Shown: positions 1 to 8,560 of the stretch, one piece after another
Position numbering within the stretch: the first letter of the stretch is position 1
How the letters are laid out: each line of letters opens with the position of its first letter
Source of the DNA: Heterostelium multicystogenum
Lineage: Eukaryota > Evosea > Eumycetozoa > Acytosteliales > Acytosteliaceae
Direction: 5' to 3'
Assembly (NCBI GenBank): GCA_003667245.1
Contig: RCNN01000353.1
Location: forward strand, 1 to 14,279
DNA length: 14,279 nucleotides
Notes under the pieces: model-generated
The model's database searches: none
Told to the model about the DNA's origin: nothing
The model's input: the letters and a program-made list of their open reading frames with translations, nothing else
Position numbers and translations under genes: made by a program

Positions 1-2232
1 ACCGGTGACGAGATCAAAACTGGGCGGCAATGCCGTGTGTTTGTTGGCGCTGGTCAAATACAGCGAAGTCACCGGCACCGCCACTACCTACCCGTGCTGG
101 AAGCCCTGGCCAATGGCATGGCTGGATGCAGGACGCGACCACCGGCGCCTTCGTGCACGTCTTGCATGGCCGTGACCTTACCGTCAAAGAGGCGTTCCGG
201 ATCATCTACTACGACGGCGAGGCCGCGTTCGGGGTTGATCCGCCTCTACGGCCTCACCGGCGATGAGCGCTGGTTAACCGTGGTGGAAAAAGCCTTCGAC
301 TACTTCATCGAAAAAACAGCACTGGCGCGAGCACGATCACTGGCTCAGCTATTGCGTGAACGAACTGACCCGCTACCGACTGACGAAAGTATTTCCGCTT
401 CGGCCTGAATAACGTCGCCGGTTATCTGGGGTTCGTGCAACAGCGCATCACCACCTTTCCGACGCTACTGGAATTGATGATGGCTGCGCAGCAGATGCTC
501 GAACGCATCGCCCAGCAAGCGCAATTGGCGCCACCTGCTCACCGAGATCGACCTGCACGCGTTTTTACCGCGCCCTGCATCATCGTGCGCGCTATTTGTT
601 CAACGGGTATTTCTGGCCGGAAACGGCGATGTATTTCGCCAATCCTGCGCGCATTGCCGGCTCGTTTTTTATCCGTCACCACGCGTTCAGGGTGCGCATC
701 GACGACGTGGAGCATTACCTCTCGGGGCTGATTGCCTACCACCGCTACCTGCTCGACGGCGCGCCGCAAGTGAGCCTGGCCCAGGACGCAGCGCCCCTCG
801 GCTGGGTCTGGGACGCCAACACCCTGGCTCGGGTGACACACGGCACCTGGGCCAAACAGCCACCGCCCGGTTGGTACACGTCGGGTTTGACGCCGTCCAT
901 GCAGTTTTTCAAACCCCAGCGCATGCTCAATCGGCACCCCAGCAAGGTGGGACCGAACGAAGTGCAGTCGGCGCTGCGCTGGGCCCAGGCCAGTCCTGAG
1001 CGGCGCCCCTCGGCGTTCTTGTGTGTAGACCCGACGCCCTACCTGGACAGCGGCCTGCCGGTGTTACAGGTCGCCGATACCAGCGAGGCCATGCTGCAAA
1101 TGGGTCGATACGCCAGGCAGCGATTCACTGGCCAGGTATTCGGCGTCACCGGCAGCTTCGGTAAAACCACCGTGGTCGCCATGCTCGGCCACGCCCTGAA
1201 ACACTGGGGGCGAAGTGGGCCACACCGAGGCCAACGCCAACCTGCCCCATGGGATCGCCTGGAACCTGGCGAGCATGCCCCGGCCGGCCAAATTCTGGGT
1301 ATTGGAAATGGCCGTGGGCCGCATGCCGATTAACTCGGAGCTGGTGCGCCCACACATTGCTATCGTGACCGGGCTGGCTCCGGCGCACCTGGAATACCAT
1401 GGCACCCTGGAAAACCTGGCGCGTAAAAAGAGCGCGATCTTCCGCTCGATGGCACCGGGTGGGCACGCGGTGCTGTGCCGCGATATGCCGCACTACGAGG
1501 TGTTCGCCCAGGCCGCCGAAGTCGCGCGCTTGCACGTGACCAGCTATGGCGAACACGCTGATGCCGATGTGCGCCTGCTCAACGTGTGCAGCGAGGCCGA
1601 CCGGGTCTACGTCACCGCGCAACGTGACACGCAACGGCTGGATTTCAGCCTGAGTGCTCGCGGCCGACACATGGTGCTCAACGCACTGGGGGTGCTGGCG
1701 TCGCTGTTCGCCGCCGGGCTTGACGCCGACCAGGCACTGGAAGTGCTGACCGGCTTTCCAACCGGTGGAAGGTCGCGGCAATATCCGCTCGATCAAATGC
1801 ACCGACGGGCATTTCCAGCTGATCAACGATGCGTACAACGCCAACCCCGGCTCGATGGCTGCGGCCTTGCGCTCGATGGCCGACCTGCCCGTGGCCTCGC
1901 GGCACCGGGTAGTAGTGTTGGGCGACATGCTGGAACTGGGCCCCGACGCCCAGCGCTACCACCTGGAACTGGCTGACTCGCTGCGCGCGGCGGCGCCCCG
2001 GCATTTGGTGCTGTGCGGGCCGCTGATGCGTGAGGTGTACCGGGTGCTGCGCAGTGAGCTGTCAGTGCAGTGGTTCGAGGATGCCACGGCATTAGGCCAG
2101 GCGTTGGCGCGCCACCCCGGCCAGTGGTTCCAGGCGGGGGATTGGGTACTGGTGAAAAGCTCCGGTGGTACCGGGTTGTCGCAGATCTGTGATTGGCTGA
2201 ACACGACCGAACAGGCGGTGCCGGCGGGTTAG
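1..2232 (+). CDS. MurF-like Mur ligase with N-terminal helical domain (5' partial, many frame breaks)
   Basis: The C-terminal half is a Mur ligase, the ATP-dependent amide-bond-forming family of peptidoglycan and related polymer synthesis. Visible marks are the P-loop [10 protein letters not shown] (about 1141-1170), the EMAVGRMPI and [13 protein letters not shown] segments (1306-1410), then [11 protein letters not shown] (1825-1857), [11 protein letters not shown] and a final [11 protein letters not shown]. The first 800 or so bases encode a separate helical domain with motifs such as YDGEAAF and [11 protein letters not shown], resembling (alpha/alpha) toroid carbohydrate-active domains; its function is not recognised. 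The start lies outside the window. Reading frame changes at about 20, 90, 130, 230, 315, 385, 527, 565, 1206-1210 (G run) and 1758-1759; family sequence resumes after each, so these look like base-calling indels. Plain MurF is about 450 residues, so this roughly 740-residue protein is a fusion and probably not the housekeeping enzyme. Stop TAG is at 2230-2232. Confidence 0.72.
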
Positions 2233-3123
2233 CCCGCGCAGCCCGCTGCTGTCTTCAGGCCAATGTCATTGCGCAGTTGGTGAAACATCGCAGGCACACC
2301 CTGCGCCTTGACCAACTGCGCCTGATGCCCAGCGCGAATCAACGCCTGGTAAAAACGCTCCTGCAACACAAATGGGGTTACCTGGTCGTCCACGCTGCCA
2401 ATCACGAACAACTGCCGCGCAGGCGCAACGGCAATGCCGGCCATGTGCTCCAGGGGATCGTAGGGGTGCAATAAACCATTGGTGTCGCGTCCCGGACGCG
2501 AAGGCAGGCCTTTGCTTTGACGCAACATCTGCGCGCGCTGCACCAGGGCAAAACACGCCGGAAGTCATCACCGCACACTTCACATCGGTACGCCCCAAGG
2601 TCAACAACGCCGCGGCCACCGTGGCGCCGCCGCTGTGCCCCAGCAACACAAACTGCCCGATGCCGTAACGCTTGCGCAGCTCGTTGAGCGCAGCGTCCAG
2701 CACAATGAATTCCCGCGCCTGGCGCCGCTGCCCATGGTTGCCGCTGAAACCGTAGGTGCCAGGTCGCGCCACAATCACCACCGGTACGCCCGCACGCCGG
2801 CTCAGGGCCTTGGCCTGCCTGGCCTTGGCGGCCAGGGTATTGCCAAGGATCGACTCGGGCGAGCGGTGCATTTCCACGTTGCGGTCGCCATGAAACATCA
2901 CGATTACCACGGGCGCACGGCTCAGCACCGCCCCGGAAAAATAGCGAATGCACTCATCGCCCCCGGCCAACTCGACCCAAAGTGAAGAGTCGACCTGGTT
3001 GCAGGTCGACTGGTCGGCCGGGGTGTTCCAAAGCAACGGTGTCGACCCCTCACTCAGGGCCCACGCGCCCGGCACGCCGGCCCACAACAGCATCCACCAC
3101 AACGCAAACCTGGCCACAGCCAC
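2229..3123 (-). CDS. Secreted alpha/beta hydrolase (one frame break)
   Basis: This is a serine hydrolase of the alpha/beta fold, about 297 residues, probably exported to the periplasm. Residues 1-22 form a signal peptide (hydrophobic core FALWWMLLWAGVPG, Ala-rich end AWA). MFHGD near residue 77 fits the oxyanion-hole strand, GHSGG at 162-166 is the nucleophile elbow (Ser164), and late VIGSVDDQVTP and AGHQAQ supply plausible Asp and His of the triad. The substrate cannot be read from sequence. The start is GTG at 3123, six bases after the HlyD stop, with an AGGCGAGG ribosome site inside the end of that gene, so it is probably co-transcribed with the secretion genes. The frame breaks at an A run, 2550-2553 (one base too many), after which the C-terminal third continues to the TAA at 2229-2231. 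That stop overlaps the stop of the convergent Mur ligase gene. Confidence 0.78.
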
Positions 3124-3128
3124 CTCGC

Positions 3129-4350
3129 CTAACGCTCGCGCAAGGCCTCCCGCGCACGGTTCATGGGCTTGATCAAATAGTCGAGCACGGTTTTCTGGCC
3201 GGTCTTGATATCCACCGAGGCAATCATCCCAGGCACAATCGAAAACGACTTGCCGGCCTTGTTTTTCAAGGTGTCAGCGTCGGTGCGGATGAACACTCGG
3301 TAGTAAAAAACTTCTGGCTTGACCTCGTCCTGGATAGTGTCCGGAGAAATGGTCACGACCTTGCCGTCCATGCCGCCATAAATGGCGTAGTCGTAGGCGG
3401 TGATCTTGACCTTGGCCACCTGGTCGGGATGGATAAAGGCGATGTCTCGCGGGGAGATACGCGCCTCGATCAACAACTGCTCATCCAGGGGCACAATCTG
3501 CATCAGGCGCCCGTTGGGCGGGATAACCCCGCCGATGGTGGTGACCTCGATCCCCTTGACGATACCGCGCACCGGCGAGCGCAGGGTCAGGCGGGTCACC
3601 GAGTCGGAGCGCCCGCGCATGACTGACGACAGCGTCTCGACGTCGGCATTGACCTTCGCCAGGTCCTCACCGGCCCGCACCATATACTCGGAGCGGGCCT
3701 GGGTCAGTTTTCAACTCCAGCTCGGCCTTTTGGCGCTTGAGGCGCAACACCTCAACGTTGCTGGCGGCGCCGACCTTGGCCAGGTTTTCGGTGATTTCCA
3801 GCTCGCTACGCACCAGCCCGAGCGACGATCGCACGCCGGCCAACGATTCTTCGAGGCCCTTGCGCCGAGTGTTGAACAGGTCGGTTTCGGCGCGCACCAG
3901 TGCGGGGTAACGCTCAAGTTCCGGGGGGAACAGTAACGGTTCGCCGTCTACCTCGGCCTGCAAACGCGCGACGCTGGCCAGCGACGCCCGGTACTTGGCG
4001 GCACTTTCATCAAAGTTGGATTCGGTCTTGGTCGGGTCAAGCCTGGCCAACGTCTGGCCATTTTTGACGATATCGCCCTCCCCCACATTCAATTCCGTGA
4101 CGATGCCGCCTTCCAGCGACTGGATGATTTGCTCACGCGAGGTCGGGATGACTTTGCCGCTGCCCGTCGAGACTTCGTCCACTTCAAAAAAGTAGGCCCA
4201 GGCACCAAACGCAATCAGCATGACAAACACCCAGCCCACCACGCGCGTGGCGCGCACCACGGTGCGTTCATCCACGCCGTCGTGGGTATGCCGGGCGCCT
4301 TCGTCTTCGGTGGCGAGCAGGGGTATGGTTTTCGGCGCAGGGCTTTTCAC
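3129..4350 (-). CDS. Type I secretion periplasmic adaptor, HlyD family (LapJ/LapC/MapC-like; one frame break)
   Basis: This is the membrane-fusion protein that bridges the inner-membrane ABC transporter and the outer-membrane channel. The N-terminus (1-34) is cytoplasmic, with one transmembrane segment at about residues 35-54 (VVGWVFVMLIAFGAWAYF). A lipoyl/barrel half-motif follows (about 62-110, with GKVIPT, QSLEGGIV and VGEGDIVKNGQTL), then a long coiled coil (about 115-250), then the second barrel half (TLRSPVRGIVKGIEVTTIGGVI, PNGRLMQIVP) and the conserved C-terminal block ending in the VPGM and IKTG segments. Length, about 406 residues, is normal. The GTG start at 4350 overlaps the TGA stop of the ABC gene (GTGA), indicating translational coupling. 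A single extra base in the T run at 3708-3711 splits the frame; both sides are clean family sequence, so I read one gene. Its position after the ABC gene matches lap and map loci. Confidence 0.88.
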
Positions 4351-6532
4351 TGGGTTTTCCCCTTCGGTTTGGACAGGCGCGCAATCGCGTTGTCTTTGCT
4401 GTCATCGACGATGATCTGGCCGTTGTCGACCACGATCACCCGATTCACCAGGCTCAATACACTCATGCGGTGCGTGGCGATAATCAGCGTGCGGTGGGCT
4501 GCCCAGCGGTCGAGGTTGTGGATCAACTGGCGCTCGGTCGCTTCATCCAGGGACGCGGTGGGCTCGTCGAGCAACACGATATGCGGCTGGCGAATCATCA
4601 GCCGCGACAGCAGCAGCGACTGACGCTGCCCGCCCGACAGGCCCAGGCCACCTTCCAGGATCATGTGGTCCAGGCCGTCGGCGAACTTGCCGATGAAGTC
4701 GCCCGCACCGGTCAGCGCCAGGGCCTGGAGGATTTCCTGATCGCTGGCATGCGGCGCCCCCATGATCAGGTTGTCGCGCAGCGTGCCGTGGAACAGCCGC
4801 GAGTTTTGTGTCATCAGCCCCACATCGCGGCGCACGTCGGCGGGGTCGATGTGGCTGAGGGCAACGCTATCCAGGCTGATGGTGCCGGCCTTGAGGTCGA
4901 GCATCCCGGCCAATGCCTGCAACAGCGTGGATTTACCCGCGCCGTTACGCCCCAGAATCGCGATGCGCTCGCCCGGCTGGATCTTCAGGTCGGCCACACG
5001 CAGCGCCGGCACGGGGGCATCGTCGGAATACTGGAATGTGGCCTGGCTCAGCGCGTATTGGCCTTTGATCACCGGCAGGTGCACGCGCTTGCTGCCCTCG
5101 GGATGGTCCACCGGCAATTCCATGATCCGGTTCAGGCCTTGCAGCGCAACCTTGGCCTGCTGCCAGCGCGTCAGCACCTGGGTGATCTGGGACATCGGCG
5201 CCATCATCCGCGACGCCAGAATCGACGCCGCGACAAGGCTACCGGTGGTCATGTCGCTGGCCATGACCATCGGCGCACCGAACACCACCACCACGGCAAA
5301 CACCGAGCCCTGCACATTGTTGCTCCAGGCCACCAGTTTGTTGGTGAGCATCCGTAGGCGCAGGCTGGCGTCGCCGCAGGTGGCGTTGTAGTGATTCCAT
5401 TGTTGCTGGAAGCGCTGTTCGGCCTGCAACGCCTTGATGTCGTCCAGGCCTTGTATGGTCTCCACCAGCATGGCGCTGCGCAACGAGCTTTCACGCATCG
5501 ACTCATTCGCCAGTGCCGCGAGTTTTTTCTGCGCCAACAGCCCGGGCACTATCAGGAACAGCACAGCCACCATTGGCACCGCCACCAGCGGGCCGGCGAT
5601 CAACCAGTAGATCACCAGAAACAGCAGGAAGAACGGCAGATCGGCCAGCGCCGTGGCGGTGCTGGAGGTGATCAGCTCACGCAGTTGTTCCAGTTCCTTG
5701 AGCTGCGAAATGAACGAGCCGGTGGACTTCGGCCGGGCGCTGTTACGCAAGCGAATGGCATGCCCGAACACCAGGTCGGAAACGCGCAGATCCGCGCGTT
5801 TGCCGAGCATGTCGGTGATGCGCACACGGGTGATGCGCATGATGAAATCAAACACCAGCGCCAGCATCACCCCGCCAAACAGCACATACAGGGTGGGCAT
5901 GGATTCGGCCGGGATCACCCGGTCGTACACCTGCATCGAAAACAGTACCCCGGCCAACCCCAGCACGCTGGTGACCAGCGAAGCGAGCATCACATAGCCA
6001 TAGGGCCGCAGGTCGCGCAGCACGATGTTTTTGAACCACGCCTTCTCGTAAGGCTTGATGTAGTCGTCGACACGCCGGTCACGCACTGCCGCCATGGGGT
6101 CGCAGAATCACGCTCTTGCGCGCTTGCTCCAACAGGTCCTGGCGGGTGAGCCGGCTTTTGCAGGCCGCCGTCGCCGCTGTAGGCGATGCCCAGGTTGTCG
6201 CCGTCGCCGAGGGTTTCGAGCACACCCACCTGGCCGTCGGCAAATTGCAGCACCACCGGTAATTGGCGCTGCATCAGCGTGGTTTCGCTGAAGTCGGCAA
6301 TCACGCAGTTCAACCCCGCCTGGCGGGCCATCTGCCGTACCACCTCTTCCACCGAAGCGCCTTCGGTCCATTGTGCAGCGATGCGCACGCTTTGGGCCGA
6401 GCATTCCAGGCGGTAATGCCGGGCCACGCTCAGGACGGCCTCCAGCCACACGTCATAATCCACTGCGGGCGCCGGGTTCAGCGGGGTTTGTACTGCGTTG
6501 GTTTCGTCCGCAAGCATCACAGCATCATTCAT
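4347..6532 (-). CDS. Type I secretion ABC transporter with degenerate C39-like domain (LapB/LapI/MapB-like; two frame breaks near the N-terminus)
   Basis: This is the inner-membrane permease/ATPase that recognises and energises adhesin export, about 727 residues. Residues 1 to about 140 form a C39 peptidase-like domain lacking the catalytic Cys motif, as in RTX and Lap transporters, where this domain binds substrate and does not cleave it. Hydrophobic segments follow at roughly 177-205, 214-231, 292-333 and 403-425. The nucleotide-binding domain shows Walker A GRNGAGKST (about residue 527), signature LSGGQRQ (about 630), Walker B IVLLDEPTASLDE and the H-loop ATHRM. The ATG at 6530-6532 overlaps the TolC stop (ATGA), which fixes the start. 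Frame shifts at about 6151-6154 (CCGG) and in the G run 6096-6099 interrupt the end of the C39-like domain; each is explained by one extra base. From 6095 down to the stop the frame is uninterrupted. Confidence 0.9.
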
Positions 6533-7980
6533 GGCCGAATCTCCACACCTTGCAGGGTGCTGTTGTCCAGGTGGAACGCCGTGCGCAGTGCGCCCGTGTT
6601 GTAGAGGCAATCGATTTTCAGGCGGCGCAGGTCAGCGGCGGTGTTTTCCCGGTCCATGCGTGCCTGGTGAATTTCCTGCTCGGCATTCAGCAGGTCGAGC
6701 AACGGCCGTGTGCCCAGTTCGAGGTACTGCTGGCGATACAGGTCGCGGGTTTCGGAGATGCTGCGCTCACGAAAATCCAGGGTGGATAGCCGCTGGCTGA
6801 GGCTTGAGATTTGATCCCGCGCTTCCAGCAACCCCTGGCGAACCGCAAGGCGCGCGGCGTCGTTGGCGGCATCGGCGGAACGCAGGGCCTGTTGCGCGGC
6901 GGATTTGCGGGCGGTGATTGCGCCGCCCTGGTACAGCGGCATTTTCACGTTGAGAAATACGCCATAACGGGTACGGTCGCGGCCGCCGGGGACGTTGCTG
7001 TCGTCGTTGTTGTCCAGGTAGTGCGTGATGGACGGGTCCAGCGACACGGTCGGCAACGCCTCGGCACGGGCTTGTGCAATCAGCGCCAGCGCATCGACAC
7101 GCTGCGCCTGGGCGATCAGCAGGGTCGGCGTGACTGCCGCATCGGGTACCACGCCCACGCAGGATTGCTCCAGGCTTGCCGGAAAACCATTCGCCACGCT
7201 CACTGGCGCCTGCGACCCAAGCAGGCTGCTCAACGTGCTGCGCCAGCGATTGAATTGCGCGGTGAATTGCAATTGCGTCGCCACCGAGGCCTCGACCCGC
7301 GAGCGGGCCTGGATCAGGTCCGAACGGGTGCTGGCGCCCATGTCGCTGCGCTTTTTGGCCAGCTCTGCAATCGCCGAAATGCCGTCGATTTGCTCGCGAG
7401 CCAGTTGCACCAGCAACTGCGAGCGCTGCAGTTCGATCACGGCGAACGAGGTATCGCGCGCCACCTGATCGATCGACAGCAACACCGACGCCTGGCTGGC
7501 ACTGACCCGCGCCAGCGCACTGTCGACAGAACTTGAGACCTTGCCGAAGTCGTAGAGCATCTGCGACGCCGACAACGAAAACGCACGGCTCTGGCCGTTG
7601 CCCCTCAGGCCGCTGTCGTAGCCGGAGTTGAAGCCACCGCTGATTTGCGGGTAATAACCGGAACGGGCGATGTTCACGTTCTCGTTTTGTTGGTACAGCT
7701 GGCCGATCGCCTCGGAAATTGCCGGGTGCCATTCCACCGCCAGTTGAATGGCGCGTGTCAGGTCAAGGTTGCTCGGTATGACGTGCTCGGGTGCCACCGG
7801 TGCGCTGACGCCCGTTGGCCCGCCGGGTAAATGTGTGCCCAGGTTGCTCGGGCTGATGATGTTGACGCGTTCTTCATCGTCGATATACGACGCTGCCATG
7901 ACCGGCGCACGCTCGGGCGCGATCATTGCGACTGCCAGAATTACGGCAGACAGCTGCTTGGCCAAACTCTTTTGCCTCAC
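6529..7980 (-). CDS. Type I secretion outer-membrane channel, TolC family (LapE/LapH/MapE-like)
   Basis: This is the outer-membrane exit duct of the secretion complex, 483 residues and intact. It has a signal peptide (about residues 1-30, charged MRQKSLAK then SAVILAVAMIAP, cleavage near VMAA), followed by two similar helical outer-membrane-efflux repeats. Typical family sequence includes ALARVSASQASVLLSIDQVARDT-type helices in the first half and SISETRDLYRQQYLELGTRPLLDLLNAEQEIHQAR near the end, the conserved equatorial segment of TolC proteins. The GTG at 7980 is preceded by AGGTGA (7987-7992 on the plus strand) at good spacing, so I prefer it. It is the first gene of the secretion unit, overlaps the ABC gene by ATGA and lies 128 bases downstream of the adhesin. 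No frame break is seen. Confidence 0.92.
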   Translation of the reverse strand: MRQKSLAKQLSAVILAVAMIAPERAPVMAASYIDDEERVNIISPSNLGTHLPGGPTGVSAPVAPEHVIPSNLDLTRAIQLAVEWHPAISEAIGQLYQQNENVNIARSGYYPQISGGFNSGYDSGLRGNGQSRAFSLSASQMLYDFGKVSSSVDSALARVSASQASVLLSIDQVARDTSFAVIELQRSQLLVQLAREQIDGISAIAELAKKRSDMGASTRSDLIQARSRVEASVATQLQFTAQFNRWRSTLSSLLGSQAPVSVANGFPASLEQSCVGVVPDAAVTPTLLIAQAQRVDALALIAQARAEALPTVSLDPSITHYLDNNDDSNVPGGRDRTRYGVFLNVKMPLYQGGAITARKSAAQQALRSADAANDAARLAVRQGLLEARDQISSLSQRLSTLDFRERSISETRDLYRQQYLELGTRPLLDLLNAEQEIHQARMDRENTAADLRRLKIDCLYNTGALRTAFHLDNSTLQGVEIRP

Positions 7981-7986
7981 TGCTAG

Positions 7987-7992
7987 TCACCT
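7987..7992 (-). promoter_or_regulatory. Ribosome binding site of the TolC-family gene
   Basis: AGGTGA on the minus strand lies six bases before the GTG start at 7980-7978. It supports this GTG over later in-frame codons. Confidence 0.6.
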
Positions 7993-8026
7993 GACTGTTG
8001 TCAAACCTGATGAGTACAACAACGGA

Positions 8027-8044
8027 CCGTGACTGACGTCACGG
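8027..8044. promoter_or_regulatory. Perfect 7-bp dyad between adhesin and secretion genes
   Basis: CCGTGAC, four bases TGAC, then GTCACGG form a perfect inverted repeat about 47 bases before the TolC-gene start. It contains the palindrome TGACGTCA. It could be an operator for separate control of the secretion genes, or an RNA hairpin in a read-through transcript. No binding protein can be named from sequence. Confidence 0.4.
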
Positions 8045-8068
8045 CCCATCGCTGCATTACCGTTGGTA

Positions 8069-8093
8069 GGGAAAACCGGGCTTTGCGGCCCGG
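8069..8093 (-). terminator. Rho-independent terminator after the adhesin gene
   Basis: Read on the minus strand, stem CCGGGC (8093-8088) and GCCCGG (8081-8076) enclose loop CGCAAA and are followed by TTTT then CCC. It begins 16 bases after the adhesin stop. The short U tract suggests a partial terminator, which would let some transcripts run on into the secretion genes at a lower level than the adhesin itself. Confidence 0.65.
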
Positions 8094-8108
8094 CCGGCAG
8101 GGGTGGCG

Positions 8109-8560
8109 TTACACCACGCTGATGCCGCTCTGTACCCAGAGCTGATGGGTTTCATCTTCCGGACTGGTGTAGATCACGTACTCAAGACCGTTCTCTACCT
8201 GGGTCGCACCGGCGCTCCAGTCACCTGTCAGGTGCACGCTGTCCTGATCGTCGCCCTGGATCATCAAGCGATCCGACTCAGGCCCGGTGATGGACACCAG
8301 GTCTTCGAGGCTCAGGGTCAGGTCGACGGCGCTGACATCGTTCAGGTCGATGCTGTGCACCCCGTTGACTGTGCCAATCAGGTCGGTGAGGTTGATGGCT
8401 GCATCGCCGCCTTCCCACAACAACCCGTCTGCACCCGCGCCAGCATCGACATGGGTGAAGTCGGTGTCGTCGGCCACCACGGCATCGTGGTGATCGCCGT
8501 CAACGTTGGCGCCGTCATCCGCCGCCTGGTCCACCGCACTGTGGGCAGCGGCAATGCCGG
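8109..8560 (-). other. C-terminal type I secretion signal region of the adhesin
   Basis: The last 150 residues contain [17 protein letters not shown] (one partial RTX-like turn), [20 protein letters not shown], a VHLTGDW segment and the terminal [19 protein letters not shown]. This resembles the uncleaved C-terminal signals of LapA/BapA-class substrates. There is no array of GGxGxDxxx nonapeptides. Confidence 0.6.

Noticed and set aside
4470..6149. Long plus-strand open frames opposite the ABC transporter
   Set aside because: They are complements of a clear ABC transporter gene with all its motifs and have no recognisable protein content.
7999..8004. TTGACA on the minus strand as a -35 for the secretion genes
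   Set aside because: A matching -10 would fall in the start codon of the TolC-family gene, leaving no leader.
8400..8480. RTX calcium-binding nonapeptide array
   Set aside because: Only one partial GAGAD-like turn is seen; there is no repeated GGxGxDxxx.
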